Assembly: GCA_024195265.1 (NCBI GenBank)
Contig: JAJLRJ010000005.1
Coordinates: forward strand, 15,129,473 to 15,193,472
Origin: Dendrophyllia cribrosa
Lineage: Eukaryota; Cnidaria; Anthozoa; Scleractinia; Dendrophylliidae
Length of the DNA: 64,000 bases
Direction: 5' to 3'
The stretch's first letter is position 1; each line of letters starts with the position of its first letter. The translations under genes were made by a program, and so were the position numbers. Below are positions 1 through 21,000 of the stretch, in pieces. The notes beneath the pieces were generated by a model. The model ran no database searches. It was given only the letters and a program-made list of their open reading frames with translations, and was not told the origin of the DNA.

Positions 1-78
1 CGATTATTCATTGCCTTGCAAAAGCTTCTTTACTCCACTAGTATTCACACAGAACATCAACAATGAAAGCTGAAACTC

Positions 79-740
79 TTTAACTCTCAAGAGAGCCAAA
101 AATCCAAATTCAAGAAAAATGCCACATTTCATTTTGGAAGATATTGAAACAAAAGTACTGCTGAAGAGGTTTCATTTGAATGGTCACACCATAGGATTTT
201 TTCCACAGACTGAAAAGTTAGAACTACATGTACACTACAGTGGAACCTCGATTTAACGAACCTCTATATACAACGAAGTTCTCGGTATAAACGAACAATA
301 CTCTTCAGCCCGGCAAAATTACAAGTAAAATGTATGGAACAGAACCTCGATATATAACGAAATCCTCGTTATAACGAACCCAACGTAAAGTCTACCCCGA
401 TATAACGAATAAATGTCAACGTGCGACAACAGATGTGTGCTAAAGGGTAGTTTTCCAGTGACAAAGTTATATTTACAGTGTACTGAAGCTTCATACAGGC
501 ATTAAAGTGCAAATGTTATTTGTTAAGATCCGGAAATACGTAACACCGTTACAAAACTATTAATTATACCTCAATATAACGAACATTTCGGTTTTTTTTT
601 TCTCAAATTCGTTATAACGAGGTTTTCGATATAACGAACTCTCGATATAACGAACCAATTTCCCCAGCCCTTGGCACTTCGTTAAATCGAGATTCCACTG
701 TACATGTCTCCACAATTGACTCTGGGAGTGAAAGGGTTAA
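79..740 (-). repeat. TTAACYCTTT-ended interspersed element, interrupted by a nested MITE
   Basis: Starts TTAACTCTCAAGAGAG and ends CTCTGGGAGTGAAAGGGTTAA, with a core (AGTACTGCTGAAGAGG) that is the reverse complement of the element at 4781-5266. Third related copy at 15100-15327. Split by the 238-700 insertion. Class unknown; the short terminal inverted repeats suggest a nonautonomous DNA element. Confidence 0.6.
238..700. mobile_element. TA-flanked MITE, pogo/Tigger-like termini
   Basis: Terminal inverted repeats CAGTGGAACCTCGATTTAAC (left) and CAGTGGAATCTCGATTTAAC (reverse complement of the right end), with TA on both sides (236-237, 701-702). The interior is rich in TATAACGAA/TTCGTTATA motifs in both orientations. 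No transposase. The TA target and CAGT start resemble pogo/Tigger relatives. Confidence 0.7.
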
Positions 741-1194
741 ATTTAATCCGTTCAGTGCTTAAATAAAAAGCATGATCGTTCCTTATCTCGTGGTAAATAA
801 TGGGATAATGAAACAAAACACGACATCATAAAAAAAAAATAGGGTGATCTTCTATCACTCTGAAATGACTAGGCATAACACACAACCAAAACAACAGACG
901 AACGGTAAGGAAGCAATTTGATTGGTTTAGCGAACGGAGGCAAACGTGCGTGTTTTGGTTGGTTTAGCGAACACAAAAAGCAAAGCGAACGTATTGCGAA
1001 CTGAAAAGTAGCTTCACGTCACTCGCTTTTCAGCATTCTGATAGGTCAATCGATCTATTCCATATTTGGGATATTTTTAGGGGGAAACCGAGCAAAGCTT
1101 GTTTTGATCCTTTCAAGTATTGGCGTAGGAAACAAACCATAAACACTCAAGGAAACCGTTTTTCAAGGTCATACGGAATCGCTCTTCTGATTGC

Positions 1195-1345
1195 AAATAG
1201 AACAAAACAAATTGAGTATCCCAATTGGAAGGAAACTAACCAAAGTCACAAGCATGGCCGGCCGAGGAGTTGAACTCGGGTCCACCGTGAAACACCTCCA
1301 AATAGTGGTCAGAGCGGGACTTGAACCTGACTCCGTTGCGCCTTA
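1195..1345 (-). repeat. tRNA-derived SINE-like fragment
   Basis: On the minus strand the sequence holds GGTTCAAGTCC, a perfect RNA polymerase III B box, followed by GAGTTCAACTCCTCGGCC and AATTGGGATACTC, a layout typical of coral tRNA-derived SINE bodies (recalled pattern, not searched). No clear A box. It lies in the last visible kinase intron, next to exon 9. Confidence 0.45.
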
Positions 1346-1370
1346 AATAGTGATAGAATCTCTAACTTAC

Positions 1371-10181
<8,811 letters not shown>

Positions 10182-10450
10182 AGCTAAACGTTCGTATAAA
10201 CACTTAAAATGATTGTATAACGGGCAAATAGTCACTCTCACTCAGGTGAAGATGAAGAGTTTTTTAAATCTGCGAGGGTTGTGAAAAACTATCCAGACGC
10301 CATTATTAGTTCCGAGCAGGTAGACTGGACCCAAACATATTAGCATGTTACTATTTTTGGATTTCTAACGGAAGTTGCATAAGCTGACGTAATAACGAAA
10401 GAAATTATTTCTGCTTTTTCCGGCCCCGCACCGACCCGTTTACCCGATAT
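10182..10450. other. 5' flank and probable promoter region of the kinase gene
   Basis: Upstream of the chosen kinase start. No TATA box or other convincing core-promoter motif. The first repeat begins at about 10460, so any proximal promoter is confined to roughly 280 bp. Inference from position only. Confidence 0.3.
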
Positions 10451-10459
10451 TACATATAT

Positions 10460-10559
10460 GTTATTTACCGGCCGGGAGGTCCGTATACGGCCGAGGGCCG
10501 TACTCAAGACCTCGGGCACAGTTTTTTCCTATACGGACCGACCTAGGCCGGTAAATAAC
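10460..10559. repeat. 100-bp GC-rich inverted repeat
   Basis: GTTATTTACCGGCC (10460-10473) and GGCCGGTAAATAAC (10546-10559) are perfect inverted repeats, with GGTCCGTATA/TATACGGACC pairing inside. Related GGTCCGTA motifs recur at 11690-11735. The short reading frame across it is not a gene. Confidence 0.65.
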
Positions 10560-11986
10560 TTATTTATTTTTTCCTACTTTAATTCTGCGATTCGCCGTGA
10601 AAATCATTCATGTACAGCTTTCCAAGAAATGTTTCTTACGCGCCGCGTACAGCTAAACTGACAGAACGCGCGCAAAATCTAAATTAACTCGGTAATCTTC
10701 ACAACACAACTTTCCATTCATAAACAAAATAAACTTAATGTGCAAAGTGAACTCATTGCTATCAGTTTATGTCTCTTGGTAGAATAAACGGCTCTTGTGT
10801 TTGCCTTCGGTGAGGATTGCCTACAGCGAAGCCGTGGAAAGCTGAATTATAACTTTAAAAACTTTTCAAATTTTTCTATTACAAAGAAAAGTCGAGCGTA
10901 ATTTATTTATAGCGGGGAGAAAGCTTAAACTGAGCTATTCTAATTTAAAAATCATGTTTTCTTGAATGAAAACTTATAGAATTTAGATAAAATAAGGTAA
11001 AAACCGAGAAATAAAAGTATACAAACCGAGCAATGTAGTGAAAGTACAAATTATCTCGTAAAATCCGATCGCTAAATGGCGTGTAAATTATTGACAACAA
11101 ACCTAGTACAAGACTAGAATGACAAAAGACTTTTTAATAAAAAATTCACAGAATCTCTATTAGGAGAAAAAACACAACCAGAAAAATAAGAACACTTAAA
11201 CCGAATGGAGTCAAAACCTTTGTAAAAAAGCGCTAGATTGCATCTTATTATAGTAATGTTTTGCCACAAATGCCGCTTTGTAAAAAACAACAACAAACCC
11301 AAAAACTATAAAATCAATAAATCATAAAATCGAAACTTGTACTCGCCTTTTCGAGGAATAAAATTGGCCTTTATTTTTACGGCTGATTTCTCCTTCCATT
11401 TAGTTTGTTCTGTCTTTCTTCATTGAGTCTTTTTGTACCTGGTTTAAGCGTAGTTAAGATCTTCAGCGTGTTGTCTGGTCTTTGCATGTCAGCCGATGTC
11501 AGCTATGATGAAACTTTGCCGGTTTTCTTCATTGTTTTCTTTGTTTGTGTCGTTAAATATTATATCTGGCCAATAAAAATTCACTTTCGCTTTGCTAGCT
11601 TTCGTCTGGGTTCATAATTTACGAGAAAATTCAATGATATAAGCAGTTCATCAACAGAAAATCAATTCAGTGTCATTGCAATCGTGAAACCCGGTCCGTA
11701 ACCCCGGTCCGTATCGTAAAAAGCTGGACCGGCTGAAAGCGCGGGAAAGCGCGCGATTAGCCAATCGGATTCAAGGATTTAGGATTCCGGACCGCTGAGA
11801 TGCTTCAGAAAAAAATAATTGAAGTTATTTTCTCTCACACAACAAGAGTAATGTATCCTAAATGGAATAAGTAACCGGGATCACTTACCACTGTTTTAAC
11901 ATAATGTAATGCGTGTGTGAATATATTCAAACGTAACACGCGCAATATAAATTGACTCTATTAGCAATAGTAATGGGCCTGAGTGG
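10560..11986. other. Intergenic, no gene recognised
   Basis: AT-rich sequence. The only pattern noted is CCCGGTCCGTA repeated at about 11690 and 11703 next to CTGGACCGGCTGAAAGCG, probably the remnant of an element related to 10460-10559. Short frames have no recognisable domains. Confidence 0.4.
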
Positions 11987-12394
11987 AGTCCAATTCGGTC
12001 TGTAATCATCCTGGGGGGGGGGGGGGGGGGGGGGACTCCCATATAAAAATGACGGGGGTGCTCGTCGTACCTTTTAGGGGTCAAAATTTGGAGATTGGTA
12101 CCGCTTAGGGTACTAAAATCTAAAATTAACACCGTTAGAATTATCGCGGTACCTTTTAGGGTATGAGCGGAAAAAATATGACAGAATAGGGGTAAAAATT
12201 ATTTTGAGCCACGTCCATCAAACGAGATTCTAGTACCTTTTAGGGTGTTTTTCGAAAATTTCCGACGAGCACCCCCGTCATTTTTATATTGGAGTCCCCC
12301 CCGGGGTAATCATACGAGTGATAACAAAATCAGACGACCGCGAAGCGGGAGTCCGATTTGTTTAATCACGAGTATGATTACAGACAGAATTGGA
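11987..12394. mobile_element. Host MITE with AGTCCAATTCGGTCTGTAAT arms, carrying a nested insertion
   Basis: AGTCCAATTCGGTCTGTAAT on the left and ATGATTACAGACAGAATTGG on the right pair as inverted arms. Removing 12010-12306 plus one TAATCAT restores a continuous arm-loop-arm element with internal ACGAGTGAT/AATCACGAG pairing. Confidence 0.6.
12010..12306. mobile_element. Nested MITE with poly-G terminus and 7-bp duplication TAATCAT
   Basis: Inverted ends GGACTCCCATATAAAAATGA and TCATTTTTATATTGGAGTCC, then CGGGGGTGCTCGTCG / CGACGAGCACCCCCG. TAATCAT is found at 12003-12009 and 12307-12313. The left terminus contains a run of 22 G. GTACCTTTTAGGG recurs inside three times. Confidence 0.75.
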
Positions 12395-13105
12395 CGACAA
12401 GAAGTCCTGTTACCAATTAATCATAACTATAACAAAATTCGAGGATAAAACGTTAAATGGTTTCACGTTTGGGTGATTAAAAACATAACAATTGAGTGTG
12501 TTTTTGACCGAGATGCATGCACGGAAAAAGGATAGCGCGCGCAAATAACGCGTACTGTCCAATTACATCGCCCAATTACAAGCACTGTCCTATTAATGCT
12601 CTAATCGGGCCTGCTGATAACCAATCAGATTCAAGAATTTTGTTATAGTTTTGATTAAGGGAGTTATCGGGCGAATAATTTCAAATCGTCCTCGCAAGCA
12701 ATTTATTATTTATTTTTGCTTTTTCCTGTTGTTTATTTTTCGTAAATCCGAGGTGGCCCTTTCCGTTTTCAATTTCATATCTCCGCAAAATCCCTTTGTA
12801 GTAGTGCAGATTAAAAGTCACTGTCATTTGCCCGCGCACAAAACTTAAAACCGATTATCTCTGATTGCAGACGTCAATTATTTAAAAAAACACCATTTCT
12901 TATGCCAAAGCCGACTTTTCGCAAAAACTGCAATGTCCTCGTATACTCGAATTTTCGGGGACGTGCGAAGGATTTCCAGTATTGGAGTCGCGATCCTAAA
13001 GGGGCAGTGTCAAGGGAAATTGGTGCCATCTCAAAAACCAAAATTGTTTTTCAGTATTTAGTAAAAGAAAACGTAAAATAATTAAACAGTCCAATTTTGT
13101 GATAA
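12395..13105. other. Intergenic, no gene recognised
   Basis: AT-rich with isolated fragments such as CCAATTACATCGCCCAATTACAAG. No reading frame with recognisable domains and no clear repeat boundary. Confidence 0.35.
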
Positions 13106-13111
13106 ATTGCC

Positions 13112-13171
13112 GCCCTAGGGTTTTCCCTTTTAAATTTTAAAAGAGAAAAACCCTGGGAACGAGGTTGGTTG
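13112..13171. repeat. Small inverted repeat ending CCCTGGGAACGAGGTTGG
   Basis: GCCCTAGGGTTTTCCC pairs imperfectly with GAGAAAAACCCTGGG, followed by GAACGAGGTTGG. The same GGGAACGAGGTTGG end occurs at 28143-28156, so this is a dispersed family. Confidence 0.5.
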
Positions 13172-13307
13172 GGATAGCAAACTTTTACATGCTTGATCGA
13201 TATCTGTGTATCATTTTGAACATGCGAAGCTAATTTTTTTTCTAAGTACTGTATTGTATACAAGCGTTTACAGGGGCATGTTCCAACCTATCTTAAAACT
13301 TAAGGTC

Positions 13308-13673
13308 CTATCTATAAGGAAAGAGGATGATCCTGGAAGGTTCAAAAGACGTTTGGTTTACATTGCAAAAATGCGGCTTCCAGGATCACAGCTGAGGATC
13401 AGCTTTTCATTTAGTTTACATGAAAAATTCCGCAGGATGACCCCAGTCAGTACTTTTGAGTTTGGCGCGGTTGCAAAGCAAGATGGCGGATTACTTTTGA
13501 TTTCGGCGTGGTTGCAAAGCAAGATTGCTGATGGCCGTTTCAGATCTTTACATGGAGATAGGATCATTCTAGCGCTAGGGCCAAATGCAACCCTTCCCAT
13601 GTAAACGGAAAGCAGAAAACATGACGCGCTCGGGTGATCCTAGTGCTAGGATCATCCTCTTTCCATGTAAATA
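13308..13673. mobile_element. MITE with AAGAGGATGATCCT arms
   Basis: TATAAGGAAAGAGGATGATC near 13313 and GATCATCCTCTTTCCATGTA near 13650 are inverted. The interior has a direct duplication (GTTGCAAAGCAAGAT at about 13470 and 13513). Noncoding. Confidence 0.55.
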
Positions 13674-15099
13674 GCGCCTTGATTAAGCTTACTAACGAGA
13701 AACTTTGACGGCAGACTACCTTGGAACAGGTTACCCCATTCCGTGAATAGAATGGATTCACTCAATTCTTTTAGAAACTCTCTTTGGAAAAGTATTTTTG
13801 AAAGACCAGCAGCTTTTAAATCATTTTATCCTGTAATATTTTATATTATTCTAATTTCTTTTTCTTATATCGTGTATTTTCTTGTATTTCATTCTGTACA
13901 AATATCTTAGTTTAAACATAGTTTTAATATTTCTATTTTATAACATTTTATATCTTAAATTGTATATAGTGTATAAGGACCACTTGTTTGTTAATTTCTA
14001 CTATTATTATTATTTTTATTTCTTTAAATACTTTAATACATATTTTACAAATACTACTCAGTTAACAAAACAGTGATACAGAAGAAAAAAAGTTTAAAAA
14101 AAAAAGAAAAAGAATCAATAACAACAACAACAACAGACAACTAATTATTAGGTACAGTAAAGGTAAAAAAAGTCTTTACTTACTAACTCTGACCTGCACT
14201 CTAGCTGGCCGGCTCTATCTACTATAATTAGAATTACTTGTGTGGCGAACTGAATGCAGAAAAGAGGACTGGTATAAAATGCTCTGACGTACAGCAGACC
14301 TTGTCGACGTATCAAGAGCATGATCACTGCATTCCCAGTATTATATCAAGCCGTTGTCCGTTTTGCTCTGCGACGTGAAAGAATATTAATTTACGTACCT
14401 CTGACACTTTAATGTGGCGAGAACAGACAATGGGTGTGTAAAACCAAATCAACTTTGCAGTTCGACAGTGTCAAAGGTTTTTTCAAACACTTCTGGTATA
14501 TTTTTTTTACCATAATTTAGAAGTAGGTCAAACGTAGTCGTGTTGTTTTTCAGTGGAATAAAAACGTTAACTGGTATCTAACTTAGCAGCTACGGAATAA
14601 AAGAGTGTGCTTCATCGGTTTTTGTCTCTTGGTAATGTTTTCACGTTAAATGCCTTTTTTACGACTGTCGTACGGATCGTTTTTTTAATGTTAAGCAATC
14701 CAAAAGCTGTCTCAGTTAGTTTGTAGGTTGGTGTAACAAGTATGTAATGATGTGTGAATTTTGGTGATTTTTAGAAGTATAAGAGAGAGAAAAGGAGGAT
14801 TTTTTTTAATTAAGAGTTTTGAAGTTATAATAATTAGTAAGATGGACACTTAAACAGTCCGCCACCAACCTTGAGTGCTCTTGCGTGGGTACCAACTGTT
14901 TGTTGGTGTTTCAAATATAATTTTTTTCTCATTCTATAATTCCTTCTTTAAAACCCTTTCTATTTCATTAAAATTCAATCGCATAGTGCCCCCTTAGGTA
15001 AACTTTGAAGAACAGAAAGTTACTTATTGACATAAGTCACGTTTTTTTTTAAAGAACATTTTTTTTCTTTAATTTTCAAGCAAGAAGACGATAATTACC
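13674..15099. other. Intergenic, no gene recognised
   Basis: Very AT-rich with short T- and A-runs and degenerate TTATTATTATT. No RNA gene or recognisable coding exon. Confidence 0.4.
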
Positions 15100-15327
15100 C
15101 CTAAACCCTTTCACTCCAAGAGTCAATTATGGAGATATATGAGGTGTACTTTCAACTTCTGAGACGGTCGATAAAATCACTGTGTGACCACTCGGCAAAT
15201 GAAACCTCTTCGCCAGTACTTATGTGTGGTCACTATCTGCTTTTCTATATTTTACGAAATGAAATTTTGGATCAAGTTTTTTTTTTTAATTTTGATTTTT
15301 GGCGCTCTTGGGAGTTAAAGGATTATA
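15100..15327 (+). repeat. Third copy of the TTAACYCTTT-ended element
   Basis: CTAAACCCTTTCACTCCAAG at the left, AATGAAACCTCTTCGCCAGT in the core, CTCTTGGGAGTTAAAGGATT at the right. Same order as 4781-5266 but with a single, unexpanded core unit. Confidence 0.65.
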
Positions 15328-16960
15328 ATTCGTTTTTGTGGAATCTCAATTAAATCTGGTCGTGTTGAAGAAAATTGTGAATACACCTTGCGGGGAAAAG
15401 CTAATAGACTCCGTTCACGTCTTGTAGGTTTATAATTTGCATATCCACCTGGCTTATATAAGTCAACAGAATTAGTCAGTTACATCACCGATAATCATTA
15501 TTATTAGTGGGTGGGCGAACATGCAAATAGGAAAATGCAATTAAACTGTATTGAGAAGTATCGGAGCAAGGACCGGATCAACTGTTACTTTCTTGATTCT
15601 AAGCAGTTCATCTAAGTTCTCATACCACATCGAAAGAAGCGAATTTCAAGATTGAGAAATCGTAGCGACATTGCGGTCTGTTGGGGAGCATAAAACTGTT
15701 GGCATTTTACAGAAAAAAGGTACGGCGGCTTAGTGTTTAAAAAGTTAGTGTTGGCGGTTTTCATGAACATCCAGTTCAGTTCATGTAATACAGTGCAACG
15801 TCCTTTTGGCTCCGCACGGTTTCATTGGTCAGCTCTAAACAATCTGTGCTAAAATAATAATTTCAAGCTAATGCGGAATTTCAGGAAGAAAGACAAGGAA
15901 ATCGAGTTTATTTCTTGATATCGTTAGATCAGACAACGAAATCATCCAGCTGCCAATTCAAACTACGGACCGGCTTCATTTCTTGTCGATCACCGCATCA
16001 GTTCACAGTCAACAGTCTAAACATAACCTGCCAGTTTTTGCGGTTGTATGGCTGAAATACTTTTCCGAATCCTAGTAAGAATTTCTTTAAAAAAAAAAAG
16101 AAAAAAAAAAAAAACAGCAAAAATCGTTTACTTTCATCTTTTATATATCAAGCTCAATTTAATACATTTCTGATCAGTTTATTATCACTGAGTCGCTACC
16201 CCATGTCCCCGCGAAGGAGGTTTTCAGCACTATATAATTTTAATTACAATTGTAAAAAAGATATTATATAGACTAAATAATTTACAAGATTGGTTTAAAA
16301 GCATCGAGGGACTAAAAGACGTTAAAAAGTAAAAAGAACAGAAGTGAAAGAATAAATTAATTCTCGAGCCATCTGTCCAACTGTCCTCAAGGCCAAAGCC
16401 GTCCGTAACCAGTTTTATCTACTGCGGTTTATAATCTCCTTAGTGCACTATTTCGGTTGACCATCGTAAACTATTATAATAAGGCCTTCTTTGATTAATT
16501 TTGATGGACTTCTCAGTACGTTTAAAAATGAACATGTGTCATGCACTACTCTTATTTTAGAAGGCAACATTTAGAATTAGGCCGGCTTATGTCCACACTC
16601 TGAGCCGGTACAAAACTTGCACGGATCCAAAACTGTACCGCGGTATAGTTAGGATCGGGTAGCGTTGCATTTACACCAAATTTCAGCAGAGGGTTCATAT
16701 CGTGCCAGTGACTCAGATTTCGTACGGTTCCTGCTTAGATGCAAAGCTTTAACGGACAAGGGTCGATAAGTATTTCAAACGTAAAAAGTCAACGCTACTT
16801 TCTGTTTGCATTGCTTTGCCGAATTATATTACGAACCCAAAAGTTCTAAGAAAACAGTGGAGAAATGCAGTGACAAACCGAAATACAAGTCGATAAATCT
16901 AGTGGTGAAGAGTTAAACATTGCAAAATGTAATCGTCACAGTCTGAGTGTGCACGCTATA
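15328..16960. other. Intergenic, no gene recognised
   Basis: Unremarkable intergenic sequence with poly-A stretches at about 16090-16115. No conserved domain in any frame. Confidence 0.4.
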
Positions 16961-16978
16961 CGAGGGTACACAATACGT

Positions 16979-17330
16979 TTGGCGGGATGCGGGATCTGGT
17001 CTATTTTGAGGACGGGATTCGGATGCGAGTTAAACACAGTAGCGGGAAGCGGGATTTTAACTATGAGCGGGAGCGAGATTTCGCATTTTTGAGAAGTCGG
17101 GATGCGGGAATCATGAGGTATATTATCGCGGGATACGGGATTACAATCTGAACGTGACCTCATGAATTGACTGAATTGGCTAGCGTGCGAAGGTCTACAA
17201 ATGGATCCGTTGTGTATAGCTGTATCGACTTTCAGGTAATTTAAAAAGAAAATGACGGCGGGATCGGGATTTCGACGTAAAAAGAGGCGAGATGGCGGGA
17301 TGACTAAGGAAAAATGGGCGGGAAGGCGGG
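16979..17330. repeat. Degenerate GCGGGAT-rich minisatellite
   Basis: GCGGGA-type words recur irregularly (GGCGGGATGCGGGATC at 16980, AGCGGGAAGCGGGAT at 17041, ATGCGGGAATC at 17102, GGCGGGATCGGGAT near 17255, GGGCGGGAAGGCGGG near 17317), interrupted by unrelated sequence. An old, decayed array. Confidence 0.6.
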
Positions 17331-17442
17331 AACTGAGAACCCTATTGTGGACCCTCTATACTTCAAACAGTGTAAACATAAAGAGCATTTGAGATTGACT
17401 GCAAGAGACTAATATTCACATGCTAAGTGAATAAGTCATATT

Positions 17443-17507
17443 TTCACATAGGATCTGTGTAAAGTCCTGTATAAAGACACGATGTAACATACTATGTGAA
17501 AATATGG
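17443..17507. repeat. 15-bp perfect inverted repeat beside a tRNA-like sequence
   Basis: CATATTTTCACATAG and CTATGTGAAAATATG face each other across about 35 bp; the right arm touches the 3' end of the tRNA-like sequence. Confidence 0.65.
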
Positions 17508-17588
17508 TTCACCGGCAGGGATTCGTACCCCGGTCTTCTGTTAACATATTAGGCACTGAGACGTGCATTACCACTACACTATCGGTGA
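17508..17588 (-). pseudogene. tRNA-like sequence (degenerate, Val-like)
   Basis: Minus strand begins TCACCGATAGTGTAGTGGTA (good A box TAGTGTAGTGG), has GGGTACGAATCCC near the B-box position and closes with CCGGTGA, which pairs with the 5' TCACCGA at six of seven positions. The anticodon arm has extra bases (81 nt in all) and does not close, so a functional tRNA is unlikely. A SINE head is the alternative. Confidence 0.5.
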
Positions 17589-17696
17589 AACCGACAGGAT
17601 GATAAATGGGCGAAATAACCACACATTTACTTATTACATCACTAAGATCACGCCGAGTCGGTCACTCACACGGCGAGTCTAGGATTGACTATTTAA

Positions 17697-17800
17697 CAAT
17701 TAGATTATGAGTTCGAGATTTCTATCGCCTGATGGTTGATGAGGGCGAAACCCGAATCAACTATCACGCGATAGAAATCAAGCCGTGAATAATCTAATTG
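17697..17800. repeat. 104-bp foldback element
   Basis: CAATTAGATTATGAGTTCGA with ATTTCTATCGC on the left; GCGATAGAAAT and AATAATCTAATTG on the right. Long inverted arms with centre near 17749. Confidence 0.7.
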
Positions 17801-19994
17801 TTTTAGTATAAATCTACTAGACGTTCACAACTTAACAACAAATACTCTTTACAGACACTTCGAAAACGCGAAGAAGCGGCCGCCATTAGGCTACTCACTC
17901 TACTCACTTTCTACAACAGAATATATAGTAAGTAGCGTAGCGTAGCCTCAGATAAGAAACAGCATTCGTGATAGGACGCTAGTAGATTTAAACTAATAAG
18001 CGATGTGAATATCTCAGACTGATAAATACGTATTAAACCGGCATGAGTATAAACATATTCTAACTTTAAATTTTCCGATCCAAACCGAATCAGCAATTCA
18101 GTACCGACATTAAGTGTAAGTTTTTATTACTGCTCTTATTATCCATTTCTATCTATGTTTTAACTATATATTTATCATTAATTTGATTTTTTGAGCATTC
18201 AATTATTCAGAAACCGAGAAAACGTAAGTGCAGTCGGCAATTTTCCCATTGATCTTCGCTGAATAAGCGACGTTCGCTGATCGGCGGTCATATTTTTGAA
18301 GGAAAATTCAACAAGTGAAGTCAAATGTGTGATTTCCAATTCTCTGTCAAATTTGTTGAATTGAACGGTACTGACAGAAATTCAAGGTTTGACCCAATAC
18401 CTTGGTGTACGTGGGAAGACGCAGATTAAAAAAAAGTGCCGGAAAAAATAAAGTTTTTCAAGCGTTAATCTTCTAAGCGTAATTGATTGTATGTTGACTT
18501 AGGAGGCCTTTAGCACTCAGCTGTAATATCGCCGCATTTTAGCAAAAACATTTCTTTTGTTAGTTAAATAATTTTCTAGAAACTAAGGAAGGTTTCCAAA
18601 ATATATAATGGATGGCGAGAAAAATTAGTCTACAGTTTCGGAAATAGTAAGGCAATCCTTGTTTGCAAGATTTTTAATAGTTCATCTCCAGTTTTGTTTA
18701 GGTTTTGTTATTTTTAAGTTATAAATACAGTCTCGATCTATAAATAACTTTCCGCTATTCAGAAAGTAACAATTTTTTATGGGGATAAAAAGACAAATTT
18801 AAGACAATGTTAATTTTGTTTGAACAATTTTCTCACTATATTAGTTATAAATATATCGTGGCAAAACATAAAGATAAAAGCAATTAATATGACAAAATAA
18901 GCCGGAATACTAAGCTTGACAAGAAAGCGATGCGGGGAGATATGAACTGTTTGACTCGATATAATAATGCACTCTACTAATGTAGACTACAGCGAACGAG
19001 TGAGACACCAAGTTGAACACGAATAGAGAAATTTCCTCTTCAAATCTTCAAAAAGCCATGCATTATTAGTTTTCTGAAATAAAAAACACAAATTCGATTT
19101 TGGGGTCAGTTTCCAAAGATTTTCCGGAGATTTCATTGTTTCAATTTTGTTCGAAGGTTTACAAAAATTAAGGTTTACAAAAAAAAAAAAAAAATTAAGG
19201 TTTACAAAAATTTACTGAGATTAATTCGAGAAGATATAACCAATATATGATACAGGTATGTACAGCCCTAACAAATAAGGCTTTTAAAGGAAGTGTCCCG
19301 CCGAAATGTATAGAACTAAATATACAACTAAAGTGCATAAAAAAATTAATACAAAGCAAAACAGGCAAGTAGTTTAGCGATAAAGTGCAGGATTACAAGG
19401 ATGAGGGTGGATTACAATTATCAGATTTGACTCGATGACAGGCGATACAGAAATCGAACTTTCCATGCAATCTGGTGGTACTGGAGTTTTAGCCGTAATT
19501 TTGTCTCGTTAGCTTTCATTTCTTTGCTTTTTATAACTGACCTTTGACTGAGATTTTTTCTCCCTATTTCAAACATGATAATAAAGCAAGATCGGCTTAA
19601 AGCAAGCTCCTTGTCATACACGTATAAAAAAAAAATACTATCAGAAAGACATGCAGAAAGCCGCATCAGTATCGAAAGAATAAAACTAATAAACTACAAA
19701 GTTGTAGTCATAATAACTTTCTTACGGTCGCCTCGAACCCGTCTGGAAACTCATGATGTTTGTCATGAAATAAAGGGGAAGAAATGACGACTACGCCTCT
19801 CCCCTTCCCCGGTCAGTCTTAAAAAGATTATTAATACATTGTATGATTCAGAACTGATTCAAACAGGATCTAATAAAGATTGTCGTTTACGAGATGGCCC
19901 GATGGTCACTTTCGAAAGAATGGCCGCTGAGAAAGATTCTTCTTTCCAAAAATTTGAGGTATGTTTAAACATGGCAAACGTTAAAATAATTTTT
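17801..19994. other. Intergenic, no gene recognised
   Basis: AT-rich. The only local pattern is AATTAAGGTTTACAAAAA duplicated on either side of an A-run at 19167-19211. Short frames look random. Confidence 0.4.
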
Positions 19995-21000
19995 ATATAT
20001 AACAGCCGACCAAGTCAACTGAATTTTTTTCATTCGTTTTTAAAATAGAGCATACTAAAATTGTCCATATAGAAAATGATATGAAATTTCTGAAGTATAT
20101 CCGCCAAAAAAAAAACAATTACTTACATGTAAAATGACCCGTATCTTTATTATGTTTAAACTATAAAGCAAGAAATAATCTTAAAGATTATCGGACTTTT
20201 CAGTAAACAGCGAACCAAGTCAACTGAATTTTATAATTTAATTCGTTTTTCAAATACAGTTAGTGCTCTTCATGCAGGAATACTTTAATTGTTCGTGTAG
20301 AAAATGATATGAAATTTCTGATGTATATATCCGCCAAAAAATAATAGGTTTAATGTAATATGACCCATGGGGACCTATGCACCACTTTAATAAGCCCAGC
20401 TAAGATGGCGATGCTGAATATGACCTATATCAGGTTTATATGTGTCAAGGTGCCTACGGCTTTATTACGTTTGAAGCTGATAACGCCGCAGGCAATGTTA
20501 ATAATTATGACTTATGTTTGACAGCGAACCAAGTCAAGTGAATTTTATCATTTAATTCGTTTTGCAGATTTAGTTAGTGCTCGATTAGGAATACTAAAAT
20601 TGTTCATGTAGAAAATGATATGAAATTTCCGATGTATATCCGAAAAAACAAAAAATTAGTTACATGTAATATGACCCATATCGGCTTTATATATGTCAAG
20701 GTGCCTACAGCTTTATTACGTTTAAAGCTGATAAAGCCACAGGCAATCTTAAAGATTGTGACGTATTTTAGACAGCGAACAGCAATCATTTAATTTGTTT
20801 TGCAAATAGTTAGTACTCGATCAGAAATACTAAAATTGTTCATGTAGAAAATGATATAAACAATTTCTGATTTATATCCGACAAAAAAAAACAATTAGTT
20901 ACACGTAATATGACCCATATCTTTATATCAAGATGCGTACAGCTTTATTTAAGCAGGTAATCTTAAAGTTTATGACTAATTTTGGTCAGTGAACAACGTA
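19995..21000. repeat. Diverged tandem repeats of about 225-310 bp, 4 copies
   Basis: GAAAATGATATRAA recurs at 20072, 20300, 20611 and 20847, each after AATACTAAAATTGTTCATGT-type sequence and followed by TATATCCG and ATGACCCAT. AGCGAACCAAGTCAA precedes several copies. Spacing is uneven, indicating indels. Confidence 0.65.

Noticed and set aside
10182..10241. Alternative kinase start 20 codons upstream
   Set aside because: In frame, but the extra residues resemble no MAPKAPK N-terminus and similarity begins after the downstream ATG.
10458..10661. Frame with Arg/Pro-rich protein
   Set aside because: It lies on the arms of an inverted repeat (10460-10559) and reads into AT-rich sequence without a domain.
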